The position numbers were made by a program, and so were the translations under genes. A DNA stretch of 64,000 bases, from the NCBI RefSeq assembly GCF_946902905.1, contig NZ_OX336385.1:186001-250000 (forward strand). Direction: 5' to 3'. Source of the DNA: Streptococcus sp. Marseille-Q6470. GTDB lineage: Bacteria > Bacillota > Bacilli > Lactobacillales > Streptococcaceae. Below are positions 18,963-31,099 of this stretch, one piece after another (position 1 is the stretch's first letter; every line of letters begins with the position of its first letter). The notes under the pieces are model-generated. The model had not been told where the DNA came from. It searched no databases and saw only the letters and a program-made list of their open reading frames with translations.

Positions 18963-18989
18963 ATCCGAGTTGTAAAACTCGGATTTTTG
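18963..18989 (+). terminator. Intrinsic terminator
   Basis: ATCCGAGTT, loop GTAA and AACTCGGAT form a 9-bp stem followed by TTTTTG. Confidence 0.9.
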
Positions 18990-19012
18990 TTTTCAGAAAA
19001 CATAGAAAGATA

Positions 19013-19043
19013 GTAAAAGGTTCGTAAAAGGTTCGTGAAAAGG
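19013..19043 (+). repeat. 11-bp tandem direct repeats upstream of the ATPase operon
   Basis: GTAAAAGGTTC occurs at 19013-19023 and again at 19024-19034, followed by a degenerate third unit GTGAAAAGG. A TATAAT at 19059-19064 lies 3' of the repeats. One-helical-turn repeats of this kind are often response-regulator sites; none is recognised here. Confidence 0.75.
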
Positions 19044-19126
19044 GAATAAAATTTTCTATATAATTGTCTTGAAAATCGTAAAATTGGAAATAAATGATTC
19101 AAAACGCTTCCATTCCTAGTAAAAAG

Positions 19127-19155
19127 TTGACAAAAGCAAATTTTAGGACTAAACT
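19127..19155 (+). promoter_or_regulatory. ATP synthase operon promoter
   Basis: TTGACA at 19127-19132 and TAAACT at 19150-19155 with a 17-bp spacer, 38 bases before the atpE ATG. Confidence 0.85.
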
Positions 19156-19192
19156 AGGGAGGTAAATTTAATTTAAAAAAGGAGAATTCGTC

Positions 19193-19393
19193 ATGAATTT
19201 AACATTTTTCGGACTTTGTCTTGCCTGTATGGGTGTATCTCTTGCAGAAGGATTTTTGATGAACGGTTTGTTCAAATCTGCAGCACGCCAACCAGATATC
19301 ATCCCACAATTGCGTAGTTTGATGATCATGGGGATTGCCTTTATCGAAGGAACATTCTTTGTAACCTTGGCGATGTCATTTGTCATTAAATAG
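19193..19393 (+). CDS. atpE: ATP synthase F0 subunit c
   Basis: Two-helix proteolipid of 66 residues that forms the rotor ring. The polar loop ARQP is at about residues 31-34 and the essential carboxylate is Glu52 in the second helix ([10 protein letters not shown]). Residues 14, 20, 23, 49 and 50 (G, G, M, A, F) are those of optochin-sensitive pneumococcus as I recall it, but residues 18 (A) and 48 (I) differ. The order c before a is characteristic of streptococci. The ribosome-binding site is AAAGGAG. Confidence 0.97.
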   Translation: MNLTFFGLCLACMGVSLAEGFLMNGLFKSAARQPDIIPQLRSLMIMGIAFIEGTFFVTLAMSFVIK

Positions 19394-19425
19394 ACAACTC
19401 TATTTAGAAATGGAGGTGTCAAACC

Positions 19426-20142
19426 ATGGAAGAAAGTTTGAATCCAACCGTTAATATTGGACCAATATCCTTTGATTTGACCCTGCTTGCCATGTCTCTT
19501 GTAACTGTTTTGATGGTTTTTGCCTTTGTCTACTGGGCAAGTCGTGAAATGACCATCCGTCCAAAGGGCAAACAAAATGCTCTTGAGATGATTTATGACT
19601 TTGTGATTGGTTTTACCAAACCAAACATTGGAGAATCATACATTAAGGATTATTCCTTGTTTCTGTTTTCTCTATTTCTGTTTATCTTGGTTGCCAACAA
19701 TATTGGCTTAATGGCAAAAGTACAAACAACAAACGGTTATAACTTGTGGACTTCCCCAACAGCTAACCTTGGATACGATTTATCCCTCTCATTATTGATC
19801 ACTTTGATCGCCCATGTAGAAGGAGTTCGTCGTAGAGGCGTTAAAGAATATTTGAGAGCATTTGTTACACCTGGCTTTATGACTCCGATGAACATTTTAG
19901 AAGAGTTCACCAATTTTGCTTCCTTGGCGATTCGGATCTACGGAAATATTTTTGCCGGTGAGGTCTTAGCTGGATTGCTATTGACCTTGTCACAAAATGC
20001 TTTGTATTGGTATCCTTTTGCCTTTATCGCAAACATGTTATGGACAGCTTTTTCAATTTTCATTTCATGTATTCAGGCTTATGTATTTACCATGTTGTCA
20101 TCAATGTACATTGGTAAAAAAATAAATGAAGGGGAAGAGTAA
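19426..20142 (+). CDS. atpB: ATP synthase F0 subunit a
   Basis: Stator membrane subunit of 238 residues carrying the proton half-channels. The conserved C-terminal helix region has the essential arginine in [15 protein letters not shown] and ends with [14 protein letters not shown]. Trp206, a residue linked to optochin response in pneumococcus, is present in [10 protein letters not shown]. The ribosome-binding site is GGAGGTG. It follows atpE after 32 bases. Confidence 0.97.
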   Translation: MEESLNPTVNIGPISFDLTLLAMSLVTVLMVFAFVYWASREMTIRPKGKQNALEMIYDFVIGFTKPNIGESYIKDYSLFLFSLFLFILVANNIGLMAKVQTTNGYNLWTSPTANLGYDLSLSLLITLIAHVEGVRRRGVKEYLRAFVTPGFMTPMNILEEFTNFASLAIRIYGNIFAGEVLAGLLLTLSQNALYWYPFAFIANMLWTAFSIFISCIQAYVFTMLSSMYIGKKINEGEE

Positions 20143-20160
20143 GTAGAGGAGGATTAGAAG

Positions 20161-20654
20161 ATGGATTTAACTATTAGTACCATTATCGGTGACTTTATTC
20201 TTATCGCTGGTTCCTTCCTTTTATTGATCTTTTTAGTGAAGAAATATGCTTGGGGAAATATTTCCAGCATCTTAGATGAACGTGCTGAAAAGATTTCTTC
20301 AGATATTGATGGTGCCGAGGAAGCCCGTAAAAAGGCTGAGGAACTAGCTAGCAAACGTGAAGCTGAGTTAGCAGGTAGCCGTACCGAAGCTAAAACGATT
20401 ATCGAGAATGCAAAGGGAACTGCTGAGAAAAGTAGAGCCGATATTTTAGCCGAAGCTAAACTTGAAGCAGGGCGCTTAAAAGAAAAAGCCAACCAAGAAA
20501 TTGCTCAAAATAAAGCTGAAGCTTTACAAAGTGTTAAGGGAGATGTAGCTGACTTAACAATCAGTCTAGCTGAGAAAATTCTCTCTAAAAACCTTGACAG
20601 TCAGGCCCATAAAGAACTCATTGATCAGTATATCGATCAGCTAGGAGAAGCTTA

Positions 20655-20655
<1 letters not shown>
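20161..20655 (+). CDS. atpF: ATP synthase F0 subunit b
   Basis: Peripheral-stalk subunit of 164 residues. One N-terminal membrane helix (about residues 8-28) precedes a long charged coiled coil rich in A, E, K and R that extends to the F1 head. The ribosome-binding site is AGAGGAGG. The stop overlaps the atpH start by one base (TAATG). Confidence 0.95.
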
Positions 20656-22711
<2,056 letters not shown>

Positions 22712-22726
22712 GAATAGAGGTGTCAG

Positions 22727-23605
22727 ATGGCAGTATCTCTAAATGATATTAAAACAAAAATCGCCTCAACGAAAAATACTAGTCAAATTACTAACGCCAT
22801 GCAGATGGTTTCTGCAGCTAAGTTAGGTCGTTCTGAAGAAGCTGCACGCAACTTCCAGATTTATGCTCAAAAAGTCCGTAAACTCCTTACAGATATCCTT
22901 CATGGAGATGGTGCTGGCGGATCAACGAATCCAATGTTGATTAGTCGCCCTGTCAAAAAAACAGGCTATATCGTCATTACATCTGACCGTGGTCTCGTTG
23001 GAGGATATAACTCTTCAATCTTGAAGGCAGTTATGGAACTGCAGCAAGAATACCATCCTTCAGGTGATGATTTTGAAGTCATCTGTATCGGTGGTATGGG
23101 AGCAGACTTCTTTAAAGCTCGTGGTATTCAGCCAATTTATGAATTGCGTGGTCTAGCCAGTCAACCAAGCTTCGATGAAGTTCATAAGATTATTTCAAAA
23201 ACCATTGAAATGTATCAAAATGAACTTTTCGATGAGCTCTATGTTTGCTACAACCACCACGTGAATACACTGACAAGTCAAATGCGTGTGGAGCAGATGC
23301 TTCCAATTGTCGACTTGGACCCAAATGAAGCAGATGATAACTATAGCTTGACATTTGAGCTTGAAACAAGTCGAGAAGAAATCTTGGAACAACTATTGCC
23401 ACAGTTTGCAGAAAGTATGATTTACGGTGCTATAATTGATGCTAAGACAGCTGAAAATGCGGCAGGGATGACGGCTATGCAAACAGCTACAGATAATGCT
23501 AAAAAAGTTATCAATGATTTGACTATCCAGTATAACCGTGCCAGACAGGCGGCGATTACACAAGAAATTACAGAAATCGTAGCAGGAGCTAGTGCTTTGG
23601 AATAA
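22727..23605 (+). CDS. atpG: ATP synthase F1 subunit gamma
   Basis: Central rotor shaft of 292 residues. The N-terminal helix ([29 protein letters not shown]) and the C-terminal helix ([41 protein letters not shown]) form the coiled coil inside the alpha-beta ring; [11 protein letters not shown] is a further family motif. The ribosome-binding site is AGAGGTG. An 80-base gap to atpD follows, the largest in the operon. Confidence 0.97.
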   Translation: MAVSLNDIKTKIASTKNTSQITNAMQMVSAAKLGRSEEAARNFQIYAQKVRKLLTDILHGDGAGGSTNPMLISRPVKKTGYIVITSDRGLVGGYNSSILKAVMELQQEYHPSGDDFEVICIGGMGADFFKARGIQPIYELRGLASQPSFDEVHKIISKTIEMYQNELFDELYVCYNHHVNTLTSQMRVEQMLPIVDLDPNEADDNYSLTFELETSREEILEQLLPQFAESMIYGAIIDAKTAENAAGMTAMQTATDNAKKVINDLTIQYNRARQAAITQEITEIVAGASALE

Positions 23606-23635
23606 AGTATCTTGCTCAGAGAAATGAACTTAGGA

Positions 23636-23650
23636 CCTAGTCATACTAGG
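23636..23650 (+). other. Intercistronic hairpin between atpG and atpD
   Basis: CCTAGT, loop CAT and ACTAGG form a perfect 6-bp stem in the 80-base gap. There is no T-tract, so it is not a terminator; an mRNA stability or processing element is possible. AGTATCTT is also repeated near both ends of this gap. Confidence 0.4.
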
Positions 23651-23685
23651 AACCGATAGTATCTTATACAGAATAGGAGAAGTAG

Positions 23686-25092
<1,407 letters not shown>

Positions 25093-25102
25093 GAGGTGAT
25101 CT

Positions 25103-25522
25103 ATGGCACATTTAACTGTCCAGATCGTGACACCAGATGGCCTCGTCTATGATCACCATGCCAGCTTTGTATCGGTACGAACTCTGGATGGTGAGATGGG
25201 GATCTTGCCACGACATGAAAATATGATTGCGGTTCTAGCAGTTGATGAAGTAAAGGTTAAACGCATCGATGATGATACTCATGTGAACTGGATTGCAGTA
25301 AACGGAGGAATTATTGAGATTGCTAATAATGTCATTACCATTATTGCTGATTCAGCTGAACGTGCGCGCGATATTGATGTTAGTCGTGCAGAACGTGCTA
25401 AACTTCGTGCAGAACGTGAAATCGAAGAAGCACAAGACAAACACTTAATCGACCAAGAGCGCCGTGCTAAAATTGCATTGCAACGTGCTATTAACCGTAT
25501 CAATGTCGGAAATAAATTATAA
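25103..25522 (+). CDS. atpC: ATP synthase F1 subunit epsilon
   Basis: A 139-residue subunit with an N-terminal beta sandwich ([33 protein letters not shown]) and a C-terminal two-helix hairpin that can inhibit ATP hydrolysis. It is the last gene of the operon, 10 bases after atpD, and is followed by a strong terminator. Confidence 0.95.
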   Translation: MAHLTVQIVTPDGLVYDHHASFVSVRTLDGEMGILPRHENMIAVLAVDEVKVKRIDDDTHVNWIAVNGGIIEIANNVITIIADSAERARDIDVSRAERAKLRAEREIEEAQDKHLIDQERRAKIALQRAINRINVGNKL

Positions 25523-25530
25523 AATAAAAA

Positions 25531-25559
25531 ATGAACTTGTAAAACAAGTTCATTTTTTT
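25531..25559. terminator. Bidirectional terminator of the atp operon and pgl
   Basis: ATGAACTTGT, loop AAA and ACAAGTTCAT form a perfect 10-bp stem flanked by A and T runs. Confidence 0.9.
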
Positions 25560-25564
25560 ATGCC

Positions 25565-26578
25565 CTATTTATTGAAACTTATGCAGACTGCTTCAGGAAC
25601 ATGAAATTCATTAGAGAGTTCTGCCAGTCTACCAGTTTCAGGATTGCGCTTAAAGACTGTCGCGTTATCAGAATCCTGGTGAACAGCGATAAGGAATTCT
25701 TGGTCAGGTGACAAATCAAAATCACGTGGATTTTTCCCATTGGTTGGAACAACCTCTAATAATTCCAAGCTTCCATCTGCTAAAATGCTATAAACAGCGA
25801 TAGAATCATGGCCTCGGTTAGAAGCGTAGAGGAATTTGCCATCTTTAGAAAGACGAATAGCCGCAGTACCATTAAAACCACTATAGTCATCTGGTAAGGT
25901 TGAAATGACCTGCATTTGTTCAAATTCTCCAACTCCATCGTAAATCAATACTTCAATCGTACTGTTGAGTTCACAGATGAGATAAGCAATCTTGTAGTGG
26001 TGGTGGAAAACAAGGTGACGAGCACCAGCGCCGGGATTACAATTATAAGTTGCTAGTTTCGTCAACTTTCCTTCTAGATCGACATCATAGGTAATGACCT
26101 CGTCAGTACCCAAGTCACAAGTTACCAAATATTGGTCAGGAGTTAAATCAGTATAGTGTACGTGGGGAGAAGCTTGGTTTTCATGTGGACCATGGCCAGC
26201 ATGTTGAACTTTGTCAGCCAATTCAAGACTGCCATCTTCTTTACGTTTATAAACTAGGACTTGGCCTTTATGGTAGTTAGCGCCATAGACTAGACTACGT
26301 GTCTCATCAACTGCAACATAGCAGTGAGGAGCACCTTCTTCAACGACGTGGTTCAGAAGGATACCATCAGTTTTGTATGCTGCGATTCCACCTTTGTCAT
26401 CCTGGCTTCCAACAGTATAGAGATGCTGTTGCTGATCAAAGGCTAGGTAGGTCGGACTCGGCTCGCTTGCAAATAGTTCTAGATTTGAGAGCTTGCCAGT
26501 CTCAGTATCAAAATCAGCCTTGTAAATCCCTTGGGAAGTACGTCGTGTATAGGTTCCAAAATATACTATTTCTTTCAT
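25565..26578 (-). CDS. pgl: 6-phosphogluconolactonase-type beta-propeller lactonase
   Basis: A seven-bladed propeller of the YbhE/cycloisomerase-2 family, 337 residues, which hydrolyses 6-phosphogluconolactone in the oxidative pentose phosphate route. Recognisable stretches are YFGTYTRRTSQGIYKADFD, GPHENQASPHVH, GPGAGARHLVFH-like CNPGAGARHLVFHHHYKIAYL and LYASNRGHDSIAVY. The start MKEIVYFG at 26578 has AGAGG 7 bases upstream; another ATG two codons earlier is too close to it. It is transcribed alone. Confidence 0.85.
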   Translation of the reverse strand: MKEIVYFGTYTRRTSQGIYKADFDTETGKLSNLELFASEPSPTYLAFDQQQHLYTVGSQDDKGGIAAYKTDGILLNHVVEEGAPHCYVAVDETRSLVYGANYHKGQVLVYKRKEDGSLELADKVQHAGHGPHENQASPHVHYTDLTPDQYLVTCDLGTDEVITYDVDLEGKLTKLATYNCNPGAGARHLVFHHHYKIAYLICELNSTIEVLIYDGVGEFEQMQVISTLPDDYSGFNGTAAIRLSKDGKFLYASNRGHDSIAVYSILADGSLELLEVVPTNGKNPRDFDLSPDQEFLIAVHQDSDNATVFKRNPETGRLAELSNEFHVPEAVCISFNK

Positions 26579-26607
26579 ATTCATACCTCTAGAAAAAATA
26601 TAATTCA

Positions 26608-26616
26608 ATTATAACA
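26608..26616 (-). promoter_or_regulatory. pgl extended -10 promoter
   Basis: On the minus strand TG-T-TATAAT (TATAAT at 26608-26613), about 30 bases upstream of the pgl start. Confidence 0.6.
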
Positions 26617-26731
26617 TAAAAGGGCCTGTTAGATGAAAAATCTAAGTCAGAAAAAAGAGCTCTCACTAGTCAGGAAGACAAATTTATCCTTTGCTAAAAG
26701 ACTATAAAAACCCCTTATTTTTCTTAAAACA

Positions 26732-26740
26732 TGGTATAAT
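26732..26740 (+). promoter_or_regulatory. Extended -10 promoter of second AI-2E-family gene
   Basis: TG-G-TATAAT at 26732-26740, 27 bases before the ATG; no clear -35. Confidence 0.65.
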
Positions 26741-26766
26741 GTTAGAACAAAGGAAAGGAAGAAAAA

Positions 26767-27930
26767 ATGGAACAAAAAGAGAAACAATTTACCTTATCTT
26801 GGTTTTTTAAATGGTTTTTAGACAATAAGGCTGTTACAGTTTTTTTGGTAACTTTGTTGTTAGGTCTCAATATCTTTATTCTCAGTAAAATTAGCTTTTT
26901 ATTTATCCCAGTTATAGACTTTTTATCAGTAGTGATGTTGCCGGTGATCTTATCAGGTCTACTTTTCTACCTCTTGAATCCACTAGTTGATTTGATGGAG
27001 AAGTATAAGATAAACCGTGTCTTAGCCATTAGTATTATCTTTATCATTATTGCCATTCTCTTGATTATTGGACTAGCCATTGCGATTCCAAATCTTCAAC
27101 GTCAAGTAGTCATTTTTGCACAAAATGTACCAAGTTATCTCGAAGATGCTGACAGAGTTATTGATGACCTTGTAACCAAGCGTTTACCTGATGATTTTAG
27201 ACCCCAACTAGAACAAGTTCTTGCTAATTTTTCAACACAAGCAACTGCTTGGGCAAGTAATATTTCTTCTAAGGCTGTCAACTGGGTGAGTGCTCTTATC
27301 AGTGGAACTTCACAGGTCATTGTCGCTCTCATTATCATGCCATTTATGCTCTTTTATCTCCTTCGAGATGGAAAAGGACTTAGAGACTATATTACTCAAT
27401 TTTTACCAAATAAATTGAGAGAACCAGTTGGTAAGGTATTAACAGATGTCAACCAGCAACTAGCTAACTATGTAAGAGGACAAATCGCAGTGGCTGTGAT
27501 CGTCGCTATCATGTTTATCGTCTTTTTCAAGATTATAGGACTTCGGTATGCTGTTACTTTAGGGATTACTGCCGGTATTCTCAATTTAGTTCCTTATCTA
27601 GGTAGTTTTCTTGCTATGATTCCAGCCCTGGTTTTGGGTCTGATTGCGGGTCCTGTTATGCTCTTAAAAGTTATTATCGTTTTTATTGTAGAGCAAACTA
27701 TTGAAGGACGTTTTGTTTCTCCACTGATTTTAGGTAGCCAATTAAATATTCACCCAATTACGATTCTTTTTGTACTATTAACTTCAGGGTCTATGTTTGG
27801 CATTTGGGGTGTATTGCTAGGTATTCCAATCTACGCTTCTGCAAAAGTAGTTATTTCAGAAATTTTTGATTGGTATAAAGGAGTTAGTGGACTTTATGAG
27901 CCAGTAGAGGAGACTGAAGGTGAACAATAG
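26767..27930 (+). CDS. AI-2E family transporter (UPF0118 membrane protein)
   Basis: A 387-residue polytopic protein of the same family as the one at 1824-2924. It has a cytoplasmic N-terminal tail, a hydrophobic pair at about 20-70, a soluble amphipathic region around 115-180 and a C-terminal helix cluster with GILNLVPYLGSFLAMIPALVLG, VEQTIEGRFVSPLILG and LNIHPITILFVLL. Substrate is unknown. The ribosome-binding site is AAAGGAAG. Its end overlaps the following TPR gene by 11 bases, so the two are translationally coupled. Confidence 0.85.
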   Translation: MEQKEKQFTLSWFFKWFLDNKAVTVFLVTLLLGLNIFILSKISFLFIPVIDFLSVVMLPVILSGLLFYLLNPLVDLMEKYKINRVLAISIIFIIIAILLIIGLAIAIPNLQRQVVIFAQNVPSYLEDADRVIDDLVTKRLPDDFRPQLEQVLANFSTQATAWASNISSKAVNWVSALISGTSQVIVALIIMPFMLFYLLRDGKGLRDYITQFLPNKLREPVGKVLTDVNQQLANYVRGQIAVAVIVAIMFIVFFKIIGLRYAVTLGITAGILNLVPYLGSFLAMIPALVLGLIAGPVMLLKVIIVFIVEQTIEGRFVSPLILGSQLNIHPITILFVLLTSGSMFGIWGVLLGIPIYASAKVVISEIFDWYKGVSGLYEPVEETEGEQ

Positions 27931-29152
27931 TCAACAAATGCTCGAAGCTTTGGAGCACCAAGACCTGTCAAAAGCAGAATCTTTTTTCCAAAAAGCTTTA
28001 GAAGAAGATTCAGATGAGGTTCTTCTTGAACTTGCTGCTTATTTGGAAGGGATTGGTTTCTTCCCACAAGCAGCACAAATCTACGAGAAATTAGCACCAA
28101 AATTTCCTGAAGTCTATATCAATTTAGCTGCTATAGCTGGTGAAGATGGACTTATCGAAGAAGCTTTTGATTATTTAGAGAAGATTGGTCCGGAAAGTGA
28201 ATGGTACGTATCTGCTCTTGCCTTAAAAGCAGATTTATATCAAATGGAAGGATTGACAGATGTTGCGCGTGAGAAGCTCCTAGAAGCTCGTAGCTACTCT
28301 GATGACCCTCTCCTAATATTTGGACTAGCTGAGCTAGATAGCGAGCTAGGAAACGATTTAGAAGCCATTAAAGGCTATGCTCAATTAGATAATCGTCTTA
28401 TCTACGATCAAACTGGAATTTCGACCTATCAGAGAATTGGTCTTGCTTATGCACGTTTAGGTAAGTTTGAATCTGCAATAGAATTTTTAGAAAAAGCCTT
28501 AGAATTAGAATATGATGACCAAACAGCCTTTGAGCTTGCAAGTCTCTATTTTGACCAAGAGGACTACCAAAAAGCAACCTTATACTTTAAACAATTGGAT
28601 ACTATTTCCCCAGATTTTGAAGGGTATGAGTACGGCTATAGTCAAGCACTGCATAAAGAACACCAAACAGAAGAGGCACTGAAAATAGCGCAACAAGGCC
28701 TGTCAAAAAATCCTTTTGAGACGCGGCTCTTACTCCTTGCATCTCAGCTATCTTACGAGTTGCATCAACCGGAGCAAGCAGAAGCATATCTGCTACAAGC
28801 ACAAGAGAATGCTGATGACCAGGAAGAAATTTTGCTACGTTTAGCAACCATCTACCAAGAACAAGAAAGATACGAAGATATTCTAGCTTTAGCAGTCTAT
28901 GATCCTGAAAACCTCTTGACTAAATGGATGATTGCTCGAAGTTATCAAGAGACTGAAGAATTAGATGCAGCCTATGATCTCTATAAGGAACTTGCTACTG
29001 ACCTCAAAGACAATCCAGAGTTTTTGGAGCAATATATTTATTTATTAAGAGAACTCGGCAAGTTAGAAGAAGCAAAAGGATACATCCAAGCTTATCTTCA
29101 CTTAGTTCCAGATGATATGCAGATGCAGGAATTGTATAACCATTTAATGTAA
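27920..29152 (+). CDS. Tetratricopeptide-repeat protein
   Basis: A 410-residue soluble, acidic protein made almost wholly of helical TPR-like repeats, for example AGEDGLIEEAFDYLEKIGPESEWYVSALALKADLYQ and ISTYQRIGLAYARLGKFESAIEFLEKALELEYDDQTAFELASLYF. TPR arrays act as protein-binding scaffolds; no partner can be named. The start is GTG (27920) with GAGGAG at 27907-27912, inside the end of the upstream membrane-protein gene. The coupling suggests that the two products are needed together. Confidence 0.82.
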   Translation: MNNSQQMLEALEHQDLSKAESFFQKALEEDSDEVLLELAAYLEGIGFFPQAAQIYEKLAPKFPEVYINLAAIAGEDGLIEEAFDYLEKIGPESEWYVSALALKADLYQMEGLTDVAREKLLEARSYSDDPLLIFGLAELDSELGNDLEAIKGYAQLDNRLIYDQTGISTYQRIGLAYARLGKFESAIEFLEKALELEYDDQTAFELASLYFDQEDYQKATLYFKQLDTISPDFEGYEYGYSQALHKEHQTEEALKIAQQGLSKNPFETRLLLLASQLSYELHQPEQAEAYLLQAQENADDQEEILLRLATIYQEQERYEDILALAVYDPENLLTKWMIARSYQETEELDAAYDLYKELATDLKDNPEFLEQYIYLLRELGKLEEAKGYIQAYLHLVPDDMQMQELYNHLM

Positions 29153-29161
29153 GATATCCCT

Positions 29162-29192
29162 AATAATCGCCTTTAAAGAGGCGGTTATTTTT
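29162..29192 (+). terminator. Intrinsic terminator
   Basis: AATAATCGCCT and AGGCGGTTATT pair (one T-G) around a short loop, followed by TTTTTTG. Confidence 0.8.
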
Positions 29193-29268
29193 TGTAGACT
29201 TATTTAAATAAAATTCAAGTATCAGTATTCAAAATAAATAGATATAGTATGAATTTTTGATAATTTTT

Positions 29269-29277
29269 TGATATAAT
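29269..29277 (+). promoter_or_regulatory. Extended -10 promoter of degV-family gene
   Basis: TG-A-TATAAT at 29269-29277. It gives a leader of about 50 bases. Confidence 0.65.
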
Positions 29278-29331
29278 TGTTATAGTTATAAGTTGAATAA
29301 TAAAATTAGTAAAAATAGAAAGATTGGAAAT

Positions 29332-30168
29332 ATGACAAAAGTAAAAATTGTAACGGATTCTTCAGTTACTATTGAACCAGAAGTGGTTAAAGAATTTGAT
29401 ATTACTGTTGTTCCATTATCTGTCATGATTGACAGTGTCCTTTATTCGGATGCAGATCTTGAAGAAGGAGAATTTCTTCGCTTGATGCTCGCTAGTAAAA
29501 ATCTTCCTAAGACCAGTCAACCACCAGTTGGACTCTTTGCAGAGATTTTTGATGAATTGGGTAAGGACGGAAGTCAGATTTTGGCTATCCATATGTCCCA
29601 TGCTTTATCAGGAACTGTTGAAGCTGCTCGTCAAGGAGCAAGTTTATCAACAGCAGATGTCACTGTTTTAGACAGTTCATTCACAGATCAGGCATTGAAG
29701 TTCCAAGTTGTAGAAGCTGCTAAACTAGCTCAAGAAGGAAAAGACTTAGAAACTATCCTGGAGCATGTAGAAGATGTCAAAAATCATACAGAACTCTACA
29801 TCGGTGTTTCAACTTTAGAAAACCTCGTTAAGGGAGGCCGCATTGGTCGTGTTACCGGCTTGTTGAGCTCTTTACTAAATATTCGAGTAGTTATGCAGAT
29901 GAAAGACCATGAGCTTCAACCGATTGTTAAGGGCCGTGGTTCTAAAACCTTTAAGAAATGGTTGGATGAATTAGTAGCCACATTATCAAATCGTTCAGTA
30001 GCAGAGATTGGTATTTCTTATGCAGGTACAAATGAATGGGCAAACGAGATGAAAGCTGTTCTACAACCTTTCGTTGAAAAACCAATTTCAGTCCTAGAAA
30101 CAGGCTCAATTATCCAAACTCACACCGGAGAAAATGCCTGGGCAATCTTAATTCGCTATAATTCCTAA
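29332..30168 (+). CDS. DegV/FakB-family fatty-acid-binding protein
   Basis: A 278-residue protein with the DegV N-terminus [31 protein letters not shown], the PKTSQPP motif ([16 protein letters not shown]), HMSHALSGT and VLDSSFTD. Members bind one fatty acid; FakB proteins present it to the kinase FakA for phosphorylation and entry into phospholipid synthesis. Several paralogues are usual in streptococci and their acyl preferences cannot be read from sequence alone. The start at 29332 has GGAAA upstream; a longer frame from 29293 would start inside the AT-rich leader. Confidence 0.85.
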   Translation: MTKVKIVTDSSVTIEPEVVKEFDITVVPLSVMIDSVLYSDADLEEGEFLRLMLASKNLPKTSQPPVGLFAEIFDELGKDGSQILAIHMSHALSGTVEAARQGASLSTADVTVLDSSFTDQALKFQVVEAAKLAQEGKDLETILEHVEDVKNHTELYIGVSTLENLVKGGRIGRVTGLLSSLLNIRVVMQMKDHELQPIVKGRGSKTFKKWLDELVATLSNRSVAEIGISYAGTNEWANEMKAVLQPFVEKPISVLETGSIIQTHTGENAWAILIRYNS

Positions 30169-30206
30169 AAAAATGTAGAAAAATTGAAATAAAAGGTGTT
30201 TTTGAC

Positions 30207-30235
30207 TTGACCTAAAAGGAATTTTAGGTTATGAT
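30207..30235 (+). promoter_or_regulatory. hup promoter with palindromic spacer
   Basis: TTGACC at 30207-30212 and TATGAT at 30230-30235 with a 17-bp spacer. An alternative TTGACT lies at 30202-30207. The spacer is filled by a perfect inverted repeat (30210-30229). Confidence 0.75.
30210..30229. promoter_or_regulatory. Perfect 8-bp inverted repeat inside the hup promoter
   Basis: ACCTAAAAGGAATTTTAGGT: 8-bp arms around GGAA, placed between the -35 and -10. It has the form and position of a repressor operator, but I do not recognise the protein that would bind it. Confidence 0.55.
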
Positions 30236-30276
30236 TATAAGTGTTAATTAGAAATAATTTTGGAGGATTCATTAAC

Positions 30277-30552
30277 ATGGCAAACAAACAAGATTTGATC
30301 GCTAAAGTAGCAGAAGCTACAGAATTGACTAAGAAAGATTCAGCAGCAGCAGTTGACGCTGTTTTCGCAGCAGTAACTGAATTCCTTTCAGCTGGTGAAA
30401 AAGTTCAATTGATCGGTTTTGGTAACTTTGAAGTTCGTAAACGTGCAGCTCGTAAAGGTCGCAACCCACAAACTGGTAAAGAAATCAAAATCAAAGCTTC
30501 TAAAGTTCCAGCATTCAAAGCTGGTAAAGCTCTTAAAGAAGCAGTTAAATAA
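30277..30552 (+). CDS. hup: DNA-binding protein HU
   Basis: A 91-residue nucleoid protein that bends DNA as a dimer. Hallmarks are [30 protein letters not shown] and the beta-arm signature [21 protein letters not shown], ending [11 protein letters not shown]. The ATG at 30277 follows TTGGAGG; a longer frame from 30241 includes the ribosome-binding site and is excluded. Codon use is biased to preferred codons, in keeping with high expression. It is monocistronic, with a strong promoter and a long terminator. Confidence 0.97.
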   Translation: MANKQDLIAKVAEATELTKKDSAAAVDAVFAAVTEFLSAGEKVQLIGFGNFEVRKRAARKGRNPQTGKEIKIKASKVPAFKAGKALKEAVK

Positions 30553-30563
30553 TGATTTTATAA

Positions 30564-30608
30564 AAAACCTATTAATCAAGCGTCAAGCTTGGTTAGTAGG
30601 TTTTTTTG
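30564..30608 (+). terminator. hup terminator
   Basis: AACCTATTAATCAAGC pairs over 16 positions (two T-G pairs) with GCTTGGTTAGTAGGTT, followed by a T run. It is the longest terminator stem in the window. Confidence 0.9.
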
Positions 30609-30703
30609 TTTTATAGAGAACTTGCAATAAAAGTAGAAGTGGAAATAAGAATTGAAACTATTATAAGCTATGATAAAAAATATAGATTGAAAAATAAATG
30701 AAA

Positions 30704-30732
30704 CAAAAAAACAACTCCGAATCGAAGTTGTT
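30704..30732 (-). terminator. rpmE2 terminator
   Basis: AACAACT and AGTTGTT arms with an inner CGA/TCG pairing. On the minus strand it is followed by a run of T. Confidence 0.75.
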
Positions 30733-30764
30733 TTTGTTCGACCGTATACAAGTGATGCGGTTGA

Positions 30765-31007
30765 TTATTTGAGACCGTATTTTTTGTTGAAACGATCCAC
30801 TCGTCCATCTGCTTGAGTGAACTTTTGACGTCCAGTGTAGAATGGGTGTGAGTCTGATGAAATTTCCACACGGATCAATGGGTAAGTTTCGCCTTCGAAC
30901 TCAACAGTTTCGCTAGAGCGTTTTGTTGAACCGCTAAGGAATTTGTAACCAGTAGTTGTGTCCATGAAGACAACTGGGCGATATTCTGGATGGATATCTT
31001 TTTTCAT
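30765..31007 (-). CDS. rpmE2: Ribosomal protein L31 type B
   Basis: A large-subunit protein of 80 residues, [20 protein letters not shown] at its N-terminus. It lacks the CxxC zinc-ribbon cysteines of type A L31, so it is the zinc-independent form; in Bacillus this form replaces the zinc form under zinc limitation. A longer frame from 31049 is rejected because MKKDIHPEY is the family start and GAAAGGAAA lies just upstream. A canonical promoter precedes it; I saw no clear AdcR/Zur site. Confidence 0.95.
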   Translation of the reverse strand: MKKDIHPEYRPVVFMDTTTGYKFLSGSTKRSSETVEFEGETYPLIRVEISSDSHPFYTGRQKFTQADGRVDRFNKKYGLK

Positions 31008-31065
31008 TTTGCAATATTTCCTTTCTGCCATGGTCTCTTTGCGAGCCATAGATTGTTACCATACT

Positions 31066-31094
31066 AGTCTATCAGATTCTGAAAAGTTTGGCAA
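31066..31094 (-). promoter_or_regulatory. rpmE2 promoter
   Basis: On the minus strand TTGCCA (31089-31094) and TAGACT (31066-31071) with a 17-bp spacer. The -35 is adjacent to the 3' end of the upstream pde2 gene. Confidence 0.7.
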
Positions 31095-31099
31095 GCTTT

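Noticed and set aside
19013-19034. CiaR or Pho box at the 11-bp repeats
   Set aside because: Spacing fits but the hexamers do not match TTTAAG or TTAACA on either strand.
23606-23685. Terminator within the atp operon
   Set aside because: The CCTAGT hairpin lacks a T-tract and separates genes that must be co-expressed.
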